64,000 nucleotides of DNA from Steromphala cineraria (taxonomy: Eukaryota; Mollusca; Gastropoda; Trochida; Trochidae). The position numbers and the translations under genes were made by a program. This document shows positions 41,070-51,937 of this stretch, piece by piece. The stretch covers positions 34,891,315 to 34,955,314 of the forward strand of contig OU744730.1 in assembly GCA_916613615.1 (NCBI GenBank), given 5' to 3'. Numbering within the stretch: the stretch's first letter is position 1; each line of letters opens with the position of its first letter. The notes under the pieces are model-generated. The model was not told where the DNA came from and searched no databases. It saw nothing but the letters and a program-made list of their open reading frames with translations.

Positions 41070-41215
41070 ATACTTACCTTGCCCTACATATGCATCTTCA
41101 ATTACATTAACGAGAAGTTGAAAGCGCTAGTCTTCTGAAACGAGAGTTCAAACTCGACTCAGTCTGTAGTAACCCCAGTATAACCGGCATGCACGTGCAT
41201 CCGGTCCGTGACGTC
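41070..41215 (+). repeat. DIRS-C left inverted terminal repeat
   Basis: Matches the reverse complement of about 45382-45529. Features include ATGCATCTTCAATTACATTAA, CTCGACTCAG and CCGGCATGCACGTGCATCCGG. Confidence 0.85.
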
Positions 41216-41603
41216 GATATACAAATCCCTCGCTTTCAATTTCTCGTTCGAGGTGGAAAGACGTGTATTTGTTGAGAGTTTTATCCTTTCTAGGCATTTT
41301 CATTCTTTGTCTATTTTTTGTATTTGTGTATCTACTAGTGAGGTGCATATAGTATGTACTTACCTTGTTTTTGTTTCCCACATGGGTTTTTCTTCGTCCC
41401 TTCGTGGTCGATATTTCTCTCGCATTTCTCACGGTCTGTGTGCACGGCAGGTTTGCTTTACCTGCTTTTTTCTTTTTCGCATTTTGCGTTAATTCATTTC
41501 GCATTTCTTGCTAATTTTCTCGAATTTTTTGGCACTTTTTCGCAGGTGAATTTTTTTTCAAGTTTTTTTCTGTATCGTTACAGATTGGACTTCCCGTTAG
41601 TGC

Positions 41604-42640
41604 ATGTACACTAAACTATGTGTTAAGTGCAAGGGACGTAAATCAGCTATGGGTCCGCACTCTTTGTGTCCTGACTGTGTTCCGTCGTGTTCTGTGGACT
41701 CTAAGTGTGTATTGTGTGACGCTTTATCGACTGCAGACTTTAAGACTTACCTCAGGGTTCTGCACAAGAGATTTGTTCAGAGGGCTAGGAAGATGGCAGA
41801 CACACAGGTGTCTGTTGCGGATTTACTTCCCACCTCTCCTACCGCGCCTGTTACCTCCGTATCGGTGACGTTGACGTCTCAGGCGGCCTCTGTAGTATTT
41901 TCGGCTGGTGCGTCAGTTACGCTTACTGTGGCGTCGGTGGGGTCCTCGACACCTGTTATGGGTAGTCCGAGGCCGCCAATGCCGACTCAGACGTCTCTGG
42001 CAGCTGGTTCGGGTACGACTCTTTGGGCTCAATTTCATCACCATTCCCGACGCAGGGAGTGTTTCCTCAGACGCCAGGAGTGTTTCCTCAGACGCCAGGA
42101 GTGTTTCCCCAGACGCCAAGAGCGTTTCCTCAGACGTCTGGTGTGGGTGCTGCTTTACAGCAGACACCTCCTCCCCCTCAGCAGGCGCCCTTTCTCCATC
42201 AGGAGTGGCAATCCTTCATGAACCCTTTCCAGATGATGGCAATGATGTCTCCTCAGATGGCTGCTTGGGCTCAACCTACCCCTCAGGCGCCTCCTGAGCC
42301 TCCTGTGCCTCGTGTTACGGTGCCTGTTTTGACGCACCTGCGCCTGGGGCGTCTCGTTTGGATCTTATGTGACACAAGCGCCTCCCCTCTCTACGATGCC
42401 TAGCCAGTCTGGGGTGCAGCCTTTGACCTCTAGGGGCACTAGCAGTTCTCCGGTCTCTGAGTCAGAGTTTGTTCCTGTTTACGAAGGAGACGTTGACCAG
42501 GAGGACGTACTTGGTTTTGCCGGCATCATCCCCTGGATTGCGGACAACTTGGGGGACTTGTGCCTTTCACCGGGGCCAGACGTCCCGCCTCTCAAGACGG
42601 TGCTTCTAGACCCTTTCCTTCTCTGGGGGCATTTTGGAAA
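41604..42640 (+). pseudogene. DIRS-C gag-like protein, broken
   Basis: Begins MYTKLCVKCKGRKSAMGP, then HSLCPDCVPSC and SKCVLCDALS: the same three-pair Cys motif as the DIRS-B gag. A Ser/Thr/Val/Pro-rich region follows. Around 42040-42150 a 21-bp repeat encodes QTPGVFP four times, and here the frame shifts. The remainder reads as scattered P/Q-rich pieces in other frames (MNPFQMMAMMSPQMAAWAQP). It is not functional. Confidence 0.7.
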
Positions 42641-42649
42641 AATTGGGCC

Positions 42650-44290
42650 TGTCTAGACGATCTCTATATCACAGACATTCTGAAGAACGGGTACTCACTA
42701 CTGATAACAGGCTCACCCCTTTTGACAGTTTTACCGTTGGAGCAGGTTTATTCCGCAGAACAGCAGACCCTCTACAGGAGAATATAAACATCCTCCTTCA
42801 AAAGAGAGCTGTGGAGAGGGCGCTGGTCAATTCTCCTGGCTGCTACTCAACCATTTTCCTGGTCAAAAATAAGGGGACAGACAAATTGTAGATGATCCAC
42901 AAATTGGCAGCCTTCAATCAGCAGTTCCTCGAGAGGCTGTCTCACTTCCGCATGGTTTTACTGCTGCAACTACGTTTGGAGGTGGTCAGGAACAACTGGC
43001 TTGCTACCCTGGACATCCAGGATGCCTACCTGCACGTCCCGATTGCCCCGTAGCACAGGAAGTTCCTCCGGTTCGTTTTCAATGGGGTCCACTACCGGTG
43101 GGCTGTCCTCCCATTTGAATTTTGAAAGGCCCCATGGTTATTCACCAGAATTACGGCGCCAATTGTGAGGTTCCTCCATCTTCGGGGAATACGTTTTTTA
43201 CCGTACATAGACGATTGTCTACTCCCGAACAGAGACAGGACTTTGCTGCAGTTCACGATCAGGTTTTTGCAGCAGCTCGGGTGTTTGATCAATCTCGACA
43301 AATCGCACCTGTCTCCATCTCAGGATTTGGAGTTCATGGGGGGCCGGTTTCTAACCTCGGTCGGCAGACTAGCGGTCCCAGAGGAGAGACGGCTGAAGAT
43401 TCTCAAGGCAGTCTCTCTCGGTCTAAGCAAGTCCCTCTCTCTTCGCGAGTTGCAGACTCTCCTGGGTTTGTTGACGTCAGCTCAGGATCTTACGCGTCGA
43501 GGGAGGACGATGTTGAGACCTCTTCATAGGTTTGTCAATCCTCTCATCAGATGAGACGATCTTGTGTCACGTTGGCCTCTTCCAGTTTCGCTTCACCAGT
43601 ATCTCAGTTGGTGGTTGATGAGAGAGAATGTTTGCGTCGGCGTCTCTTTTGGCGTACTGACGCACCAGCTGGAGTTGTTTGTAGACGCCTCTCAGGAGGG
43701 CTGGGGAGCGTGCATGGACGGCAGGACGGTCTCAGGAGTCTGTTCTCAGACGCAGAGCCAGTGGCACATCAACAGTCTGGAGTTTAGGCTCTGATCCTAG
43801 CAGTCCGTCACTGGTCACCAAGTCTTTGTCAGAAGAGCGTGCTGGTGGCAACGGACAACTCGACTGTCGTCTGGTTCATCAGGAATCAGGGGTCGACCGG
43901 GTCACAGCACTTCCTCGATCAGACCTTCGAGTTCTTCGATCTGCTAGACAGTCTTCAAATGGAAGTGTCTGTTCGGCACATCCCAGGCTGCACAAACGTC
44001 CTCGCGGACACACCAAGCAGGCCAGCCCCGACCGAGTGTATGCTTCACCGAGGCATTTTCGAAGTTCTAGTAGAAAGCATGTTTCTTCCTCTTCTCGATC
44101 TGTTTGCGACGTCTCTCAACAGGCGGCTTCCAGTCTTCGTATCTCAAGTCCCCAACCCAGCAGCGTGGGCATTTCCTCCACCGGTCTTGCTACCAAGGGT
44201 CATAGCCAAGATCAAGACGACGAGGGTCCTCAAACTGATTTTGAGCGCGCCTGGTGGCGGGCGCGTTCGTGGTTTCCCATTCTGAGAGAG
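42650..44290 (+). pseudogene. DIRS-C RT and RNase H, broken
   Basis: RT: LLQKRAVERALVNSPGCYST and NNWLATLDIQDAYLHVPIAP followed by a stop at about 43051. Then KFLRFVFNGVHYRWAVLPFE, another stop near 43126, LFTRITAPIVRFLHLRGI and PYIDDCLLPNRD with the YIDD active site. LDKSHLSPSQDLEFMGGRF continues it. RNase H: LFVDASQEGWGACMDG, QWHINSLEFRL, a stop, ATDNSTVVWFI and TNVLADTPSR. The tail (LLDLFATSLNRRLPVFVSQV, AWAFPPPVLLPRV) is the DIRS methyltransferase-like part. At least four stops. Confidence 0.82.
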
Positions 44291-44368
44291 TTGGTAAGCC
44301 TCTTCCAGAAAGAAAGTACTTACTTCTCCATCCATGCATGAGATTCCTCATCTGGACCCGTTCAGGTT

Positions 44369-45240
44369 TTGTCTGAACGCATGGTTCATATGCAGGGAGC
44401 CCTAAAGGCTAAGGGTTATTCCTTGCAGGCGGCACAGGTCATTGCTAACGCACATAGACACTCTACCAGTGGGCTTTACGATGACAAGTGGTCATCTTTC
44501 CAGTCTTTTTGTGTGGAGAGGAAGAAGGACCCTTTGGAGGTCTCCCCTCAGTTCGTGGCCGAGTTCTTTATTTACTTGAGAGAGGTGCGTCACCTTATGG
44601 GTGGCACAATCGCTACTTACTTGGCAGCCATTAACTAGGTTCTGGCTGTCAAGTGTAACAAGAAAATATCTAAGACGCCGGAGTTGCTTTCTATGCTTAA
44701 AGTGTGTAAGCTAGAAGACCAGAAGATGAAGTTCAGACCTCCTGCTTGGGATCTGAATGTTGTCCTTGAAATCCCAGTATGAAAACGTCCCCTTTGAGGT
44801 TCTGACCAGGAAGACTGCGTTTTTGCTTTCCCTAGCTACGGCAGCTAGGGTTAGCGAAATTCATGCGTTGGACGTCACTAGAGTTCGCTTTAAAAAGGAG
44901 AAACATGGCGCAGTTCATTTGGGACTGGCCTGGGACTTTATTGCCAAGAACCAGCTTCCAGGCCAGCCTGACAGGGAGTTGTTGTTGTGCCCTGAAAGTG
45001 TACATCGCCAGGTCCAAACGCAAACGGCGTACCAGGAAACGTTTGTTTCTACCGCTTTCATCGATCTCAGACAAGGAGGTCAACAACTCTTTGGCTGAGA
45101 ACTGTTATCCTAGAGGCTTACAAAGCCAAGGGATTGGACCCGCCGCCGGCTCATAATCCACACGAGATTAGAGCCCTAGCTTCTACGTTGGCTCTTCACC
45201 AGAACTGTTCGGTGAATGCCTTCATGGAGGGCTTCTTTTG
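44369..45240 (+). pseudogene. DIRS-C tyrosine recombinase, broken
   Basis: GALKAKGYSLQAAQVIANAH, LYDDKWSSFQSFCVERKKD and FIYLREVRHLMGGTIATYLA form the core-binding domain, ended by TAG at about 44636. The catalytic part continues in another frame (KTAFLLSLATAARVSEIHAL, with the first catalytic Arg) to 45098. The last motif, NPHEIRALASTLALHQNCSV, gives H-x-x-R in yet another frame. The terminal Tyr region is lost. Confidence 0.78.
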
Positions 45241-45381
45241 AAGGTTGACGTCCGTTACCTTAAACGGTAGTTTAACCTCTGGTCCTAATTATGTCTCTTT
45301 GGGTTGGTTGCAGGATGGCGGGGCGCCAAGGAATGCATATGAATGATGCATATGTAGAGCAAGGTAACGGACCACCAAGGT

Positions 45382-45529
45382 GACGTCACGGACCGGATGC
45401 ACGTGCATGCCGGTTATACTGGGGTTACTACAGACTGTGAGTCGAGTTTGAACTCTCGTTTCAGAAGACTAGCGCTTTTAACTTCTCGTTAATGTAATTG
45501 AAGATGCATATGTAGAGCAAGGTAAGTAT
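45382..45529 (+). repeat. DIRS-C right inverted terminal repeat
   Basis: GACGTCACGGACCGGATGCACG...GGTAAGTAT, the reverse complement of the left repeat, with a 2-bp CA insertion in the CAGACTGTGAGTCG stretch. Confidence 0.85.
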
Positions 45530-46767
45530 TTACAAATATTTAAAATATTTAGATTTTAATAAAATTAATATTTTCAGATGTTGGCGCCTCCTTATATAGC
45601 ATTCACATTCTTTTGATTTCCATTTCATTTTATTTCTAATTGTGGACTGTTGAGCATTGCCTGTAAATATAATATTAAAAAATCGTTCTGAATTCTGAAT
45701 TAAAAAATGCACAGATCAAGATATCAAAGGGGGACTGAAATGGTCTATGGCCACTTTCGAGATTCATAAAAAACGGTTTGCAATTTGAATTAGATCGAGT
45801 CAACTTTGAATTTTCGAAATAGGACGGTAACCTGCCTAAATACGGCTTTTAAAATACACTGCCTAATTAGCCTGCCGAACAGAATATGTGGTCACTGAAG
45901 CGTGTCCCGAGCGTGTCTACCTACTATGACGTAGCAGTAGGGGAGTAGTTTCTACTAATGATAATTTTTCAACGGAATATGACACCTTTTTAATCGTTCA
46001 TTTAACATACAAATATTCACCAAAAAAAACACTAAAGTTTGGTATATTCTGATAGCTTAGATATCTGACGACTAAATGACAATTTATTCAAGCCAATTAT
46101 TATTGTATAAACATGTAGTATCGTATATTTCAAAATCCTATCAAATGACGCAAAAAGGCGACTGCCTTGTTAAATTGGCGCCGTAATGGCTAGACATGTC
46201 CGTTTAAAGTGATAATCTGATGGTCTGCTGTTTGCTGAATCTTACATAACAACCATTGACTGACTGACAAATAACAAATCGTTTATATTTTCAGTGAACA
46301 CACCGACTACTATCTACAATCGAATACCTACAATGTTAACTTTTTTTTAGTTTATTGCAATATATAGATATATTTTAAAGAGGACATTAGACGGTGAATA
46401 ATTTTACCATGGTTGTTTGAAAGGAAAGGAAAGGAAACTGTGAACGGTTTTATGTTATTTATTATGATATTTTTTCTCTTATGAAAAGATAGACACCACA
46501 GTGGATAATCTATAGTACGTTATGATCAATCTCCGTATTTTTACAACACATATCAATAATATAATAGTTAAACATTATTTGATCTATTAACAATATATAA
46601 GGTTTCGATTCGTATCGAAAATAAAACAATGTTATATTTGGGACCACACTGTTTCACATATAACTTTCCTTATATTGGTACAGTCACATCCATCAAAGCT
46701 ATTCCGACAACAAAAGTAGTACAGAGTATTTCTTAAATATTATCGCACTTGCTTCTTGCCTTTTTAT
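45530..46767 (+). other. intron sequence, no gene recognised
   Basis: AT-rich. One long A/T-rich stretch and no repeat structure or coding signal. Confidence 0.4.
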
Positions 46768-47660
46768 CCCCCGCAACAACGAAGTTGTCCGTCTGTCCGT
46801 CCGTTACACTTTGTGTCCGGCTCATAACTTTGTAACTTATCAACCATTTCAATTCAAATTCGTCATGGAAATGAAGAAACATGTAATAATGTGTCATGAG
46901 TAAATATTTTCTGAAAAATCTACATAAAATATTAGGATTTTGGAGAAAAAGTGGTAAATTTGTAAATAATCTGTTACAAGTCCTGTCCGGCTCATAACTT
47001 CTAAACTAATCATCACATATTGATCAAATTTGATATGAAGATACATAATCATTTGAAGGTGTGTCATGAAGAACAATTTAGAAAATATTTTTATAAAAAT
47101 TTGCCTTTTTTCGCCAAAAATGAGGACTCTGTTGGAAAACTGTTACAAGTCCTGTCCGGCTCACAACTTCTAAACTAATCATCACATTTGGATCAAATTT
47201 GATATGGAGATACATAATCATTTGAAGGTGTGTCATGAAGAACAATTTTGAAAATATTTTTATAAAAATGTTCCTTTTATGGCCAAAAATGAGGACTCTG
47301 TTGGAAAACTGTTACAAGTCCTGTTAGGCTCACAACTTCTAAACTTATCATCACATTTGGATCAAATTTGATATGAAGATACATAATCATAGGAAGCTAT
47401 GTCATAAAGAACAATATTGAAAATATGGTTGTTAATACATATGATCAAGTTGATCTTGTAGATCCAAATACATAAATGTATTTGTTTGATTTTACTTTTG
47501 TCAGTTTACTCAAATTATGCCCAACAGTGAACAAAAAGTTTTTTGGAACAGTTTCCTTCACATCCTCGAAAATTTTTGTTATTTTGTGCAACAAAAATTA
47601 ATCGGCAATATGATAAGGAAAACCTATACATGTTGTGCAATTTGCAGGGGGAGATAGCTC
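46768..47660. mobile_element. TIR-like repeat 'S' with 169-bp modules
   Basis: Starts TATCCCCCGCAACAACGAAG with a GTCCGTCTGTCCGTCCG tract and ends near TGCAGGGGGAGATAG, which inverts the start. Inside, CCTGTCCGGCTCATAACTTC recurs at about 46982, 47151 and 47320 with a 169-bp step. No protein. A relative, by ends, of the element at 55956-56606. Confidence 0.65.
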
Positions 47661-47976
47661 GACCATGTCAGCTGCTTGTTTATAAATCAGAATTTAACAC
47701 ATAAATCGTTTGGTTTGAAGAAGGTTTGTCTCCAGACATTATGGTAGATACGCAAGTGGCGACAGGCCTGGTGGGCGAGGCGTCACGCTCTAATGGGTTT
47801 TCAAAGCGTTCGCCTGTTACTTTCGGCAGCATTCTAAAAACCGGGTATAAAATGCTGATAAAAAAACTAATTTATGTGTGTATTGTCTCAGTTACATGCT
47901 CATTGCATTCACATAGATTATTCCTTCTAGTAAATACATATTTTGATAATTGTTTCAGAAACCTGGATAAAACATA
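47661..47976 (+). other. intron with a GC-richer unexplained patch
   Basis: 47720-47860 is richer in G and C than its surroundings and reads SPDIMVDTQVATGLVGEA then RSNGFSKRSPVTFGSIL in one frame. There is no recognisable domain, and the frame drifts into the SINE that follows. It could be a repeat fragment or a remnant of a gene. Confidence 0.3.
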
Positions 47977-48490
47977 TTCTATCTATCTATCTACTAAACA
48001 TTTGTATAGCGCCAATATCCAGCTCAGAGAGCGCTGCTCAAAGGCACTTTGGCTTTCCCTCGATCATTGGACATCAATCTTCATGACACTTCTTTTACCA
48101 TCTCGACTCCCGAGGGAGCATACAACACGTGCAGTCATGTGACGCACAGCGTTAATGTCACTCTCTATCCTTACGAGGTACCCATTTACAGCTGGGTGGA
48201 CTGGGACACATAGTCACAGTATTTTGTCCAAGTATACTGCACGTTGCTTTACCCGCAACTAGGTGTCTGCACGTTTTCATGTTGCCACCATCTGGTCATT
48301 TACCAACGGATTCGTGGGTTCTTTTAAGTGCACAGGGTTGTGTACTGTACACTAGTGGTTGTGACAACACTGAAAGAGTCTGCACAGAAAGTTGACTCCA
48401 AGGTTTTTACACCCGGTCACAGGCGGGGCTCGAACCCGGCACGTCAGACTTGGTTGCCTGGCGCTTTTGCCGACTCGGCCACCGCGCCCC
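47977..48490 (-). mobile_element. tRNA-derived SINE, about 510 bp
   Basis: Minus strand: the head GGGCGCGGTGGCCGAGTCGG contains an A box, and GGGTTCGAGCCCCGCC the B box (about 48424-48438). The order fits a Leu/Ser-type tRNA with an extra arm. A long body of about 400 bp and a (TAGA)n tail follow (TCTATCTATCTATCT at 47979-47995 on the + strand). An inner part, GCGCCAATATCCAGCTCAGAG, is reminiscent of shared SINE central domains. No clear flanking duplication. Confidence 0.78.
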
Positions 48491-48496
48491 CCCCCT

Positions 48497-50034
48497 TATA
48501 TTGTTTATAAATTAAATGTTTCTGAATTTCACATAAACATGATAATTCACTGATAAAATGAAGTTATTTTGTATATCAAATTAATACTTGTAATGTTAAA
48601 TATTTTTTTAGACATCAGAGTACAAAAATTAATTAGTGTTTTCCAGAACAGCCAATCCAAATATATATACCTGTCATTATTACTTTGAGTGATTGCTCAA
48701 GAAAATATTACATTTTTTGGTTTGAAATAAAGAAACTAAATGTGCTGTTCATTCAAATCACAAACAATTTTAACTATGAAACATGAAACATTATTTTTAT
48801 GTAATTCAAATTTTTAAAAGAAAATAGTTGGGAAAAAAACCACATGCATTGATTTTTTTTAGTTTCAATTAATAATTCTATAAATCATATTTACAACGTA
48901 TATTGTCGTACACTGATGTAAATGGGGCTATATGCCGTTTATCAAAAAATGCATGCGGCGAAAAATGAACAAAAGGCAAATACCGGGACCCACGTTTTGA
49001 AAGTCGGCAGGTAATATTGTTTTCAAGGCTAAATATTGAAATATTTTCACACATGCAAAAGGAAGTTTAAAACGAAGAAGGTAAATGAAAGATTCCATAC
49101 ACAAACATATAAGGAAAAAGACACAACGATTAACTCACCAGAGTCAAACAGTGAAGAGCACAGATTTTTCGAGTATGACATTGTCAATATATTGGATAAT
49201 CGTTTCCATAAAATGTGCCATAATAATCATAAAGTTTTTCCTCCACTTAGAATATCCTTTCATACCGCATAGATTTAAATGTAATCACTAAAACTTTGTT
49301 GGATGGACCAATATCGGCAAGTACATGATCACTAAAATAAAACACGGTGTTGTTTATGTTGTAATGGTGGCTAGGTCACTCTTGTGTTGACGTCACATCC
49401 GGTAAAATCTACGGAACAACACGATCAAGGCAGGAAGCTAATTATTATTTTTGAAATCGCAATTAATCACTTTAATGATCAGTTTACAATTATAATGAAC
49501 TCACGTAAATTCATAATATGAACAATATATTATGAAAACATGATCATAAATGTACAGTTTGGCTTGGATAAATTAGTCTAAATTATCCGGGAGTTGCGCT
49601 TTAATAATCAAACTGTCAAATCCTATCCGCAAGTGACTGCAGCGTTTTCTAACGTAAGCTGTACAAAGGGAGACAACTCTAAATTCCTCGCGACTTCGAT
49701 CTATTTTTTGCGTTTGTTGCCTAGATTTCCACGTTCAAGTCCCTTGACGACGGGCTGATACAGGTTATCTGCCCTGCGGGCTGATACAGGTTAATACAGG
49801 GTGCTTGACGAAGGGTGTATTGTGCATTCAAAATCTCTGTATTTATAAGCAAGTATATGATAAATATAATGAACATTATACAATCATTTGAATGAATCAA
49901 TTACTTATTTTAAACTTTAACAACTAAGTAATGACATTACGAATAATGATTTATTTATTATAATGTCCCTATATGTAGTGAAATCATAGTGTTTATCACC
50001 TGTGCTGTATTCTCTTCTGTGTAATGATCCTGGA
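48497..50034 (+). other. intron sequence, no gene recognised
   Basis: AT-rich with short frames (49036-49291) of low-complexity character. A small repeat GGGCTGATACAGGTTA occurs twice at about 49752 and 49779. Nothing else is supported. Confidence 0.4.
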
Positions 50035-50038
50035 CCAT

Positions 50039-50530
50039 TCCATTCTTCACTAATTCCATTCTTCACTAATTCCATTCTTCACTAATTCCATTCTTCACTA
50101 ATTCCATTCTTCACTTATTCCATTCTTCATGGATTCCATTCTTCAAGGATTCCATTCTTCACTGATTCCTTTCTTCACTAATTCCATTCTTCACTGATTC
50201 CGTTCTTCACGGATTCCATTCTTCAGTAATTCCATTCTTCACTGATTCCATTCTTCACCGATTCCGTTCTTCACTAATTCCATTCTTCACTAATTCCATT
50301 CTTCACTTATTCCATTCTTCACGGATTCCATTCTTCACTTATTCCATTCTTCATTAATTCCATTCTTCACTAATTCCATTCTTCACTGATTCCATTCTTC
50401 AGTAATTCCATTCTTCACTGATTCCATTCTTCACTGATTCCGTTCTTCACGGATTCTATTCTTCACTTATTCCATTCTTCACTTATTCCATTCTTCACTA
50501 ATTCCATTCTTCACTGATTCCGTTCTTCAG
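50039..50530 (+). repeat. 16-bp minisatellite upstream of the IBR exon
   Basis: About 31 copies of CATTCTTCACTAATTC with variants (ACTGATTC, ACGGATTC, ACTTATTC). It ends 240 bp before the next exon acceptor. Pyrimidine-rich on the transcribed-sense strand. Confidence 0.93.
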
Positions 50531-50767
50531 GTAATAGGCAGAAGCCAGATTGTGCAGAGGCTTATATGACCTGTATGCTGGGGTGTGTGGCAGTTAGAAC
50601 GGTTGAATATTGGGAGGATTACGTCTAAGCAATAGGGGCATTGTTTGTCTATTGATAATAAGAATTGTGCACTGTTCACAGAGTTGTAATGGATTCTTGT
50701 AGCAACACTTGGATCATATATGAATGTTATGACGTTAGAAAGCCTAATGTGTACCTCTTGTTGACAG
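50531..50767 (+). other. intron end before the second IBR exon
   Basis: No feature beyond the acceptor TCTTGTTGACAG. Not obviously repetitive. Confidence 0.4.
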
Positions 50768-50869
50768 TGTGGCAACGGCTTCCTGTACCAAGGTTGGCAG
50801 GAGGGAGGTCATCTCGCAATGACCTGTCAACATTGCCGCAACAAGACTTGCTTCATGTGCAAAAAACAG
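50768..50869 (+). CDS. RNF31: RNF31/HOIP-like, IBR core exon
   Basis: 34 codons, acceptor TTGACAG|TGT, donor CAG|GTATTT, phase 0. CGNGFLYQGWQEGGHLAMTC then QHCRNKTCFMCKKQ aligns with human HOIP IBR (CSFGFIYEREQLEATC, PQCHQTFCVRCKRQ). It supplies five zinc ligands: the leading C that pairs with WC of the previous exon, TCQHC and TCFMC. The insert QGWQEGGHL is slightly longer than human EREQLE. Confidence 0.95.
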
Positions 50870-51186
50870 GTATTTGATATGTTTATGATTAATCATGATG
50901 ATAATGAAAGTAATAATAATGTGGATAGCGCTTTTTGCATTTTATTTTGACACTTTATGTGCAGGTGAGTTAATTTTACCCCTGCATGAAGTAAGAGGGG
51001 ATCTATAGCTGTCATTCCGTACATCCTTCTGTCCTTGTTTTCGTCTTTCTGTCCTATTAGTTATCTAAAAAACCATTAGGTCTAGATGGATCAGCAACCA
51101 AACTTTGCACAATTATTTACCATAACCGTGTCTCGAATTTGAGCCTTTTGTTGTCATGTCCATGGAAACGTCAGTTTTTTAGTTTT

Positions 51187-51937
51187 TAGCTCATCTGGCC
51201 TGTAAGGCCCGATGGGCTTATGGCATGGCATGGTGTCCGGCGTCCGTTTCCGTCTGTCCGTCCGTCCATCCGTCCGTAAACTTTGTGGAATTTCGACTTC
51301 TTCTCCAGAACAATAAGGCCTAGAAAGCTGAAACTTTGTGTACAGACTCCTTGGCTAGTGGGGATATTTGATTGTAGCTTTGGTGGCCCTGTGACCCTGT
51401 GACCCCTAATAAGGGCCACAGGGGCCACACCCTAAAAACCTATTTTCATCTTCTTCTCCAGAACCATGAGGTCTAGAAAGCTGAAACTTTTTGTACAGAC
51501 TCCTTGGCTAGTGAGGATTAAATGTTTTAGCTTTGGTGGCCCTGTGACCCTGTGACCCCTAATAAGGGCCACAGGGGCCACACCCTGAAAACCTATTTTC
51601 ATCTTCTTCTCCAGAACCATGAGGCCTAGAAAGCTGAAACTTTGTGTACAGACTCCTTGGCTAGTGAGGATTAAATGTTTTAGCTTTGGTGGCCCTGTGA
51701 CCCCTATTAAGGGCCACAGGGGCCAGGCCCTAAAAACCTATTTTCATCTTCTTCTCCAGAAGCAGAAGGCCTAGAAAGCTGAAACTTTGTGTACAAACTC
51801 CTTATCTAGTGAGGATTATAAATTGTAATTTATGTGGCCCCATGGCCCCTACTAAGGGGGCACCACATTGGCCACAGCCTATAGCGAAATCAAATGTAAA
51901 GCCTGATGAGCTACAGAGCCCATGGCTCTATTTTTTT
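51187..51937. mobile_element. repeat 'P', second copy
   Basis: TAGCTCATCTGGCCTG (left) and GCCTGATGAGCTA (51901-51913) as inverted ends, then the hairpin AGAGCCCATGGCTCT. Four roughly 140-bp modules with CATCTTCTTCTCCAGAACC and GACTCCTTGGCTAGTGAGG. The palindromic GTGACCC...GGGTCAC of the copy at 33167 is here mostly GTGACCCCTAATAAGGGCCAC, so this is a different subfamily. CGTCCGTTTCCGTCTGTCC near the left end. No coding potential. Confidence 0.82.

Larger units (their letters stand above)
41070..45529 (+). mobile_element. DIRS-type retrotransposon DIRS-C, inactive
   Basis: Inverted terminal repeats at 41070-41215 and about 45382-45529 (about 146-148 bp, differing by a 2-bp indel and a few substitutions). 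They start ATACTTACCTTGC and contain the palindrome GCATGCACGTGCATCC. A second copy of GATGCATATGTAGAGCAAGGTAA at about 45345-45368 lies inside the right repeat, resembling a DIRS internal complementary region. Order inside: gag, RT, RNase H, recombinase, all on + and broken by stops and frameshifts. It is a different family from DIRS-B. Confidence 0.87.

Noticed and set aside
41148..41614. Open frames in the DIRS-C leader
   Set aside because: Low-complexity F/S-rich peptides with no similarity; they overlap the inverted repeat.
48420..48490. Minus-strand Leu/Ser tRNA gene
   Set aside because: Same reason: it is the head of a long SINE and has no independent 3' end.
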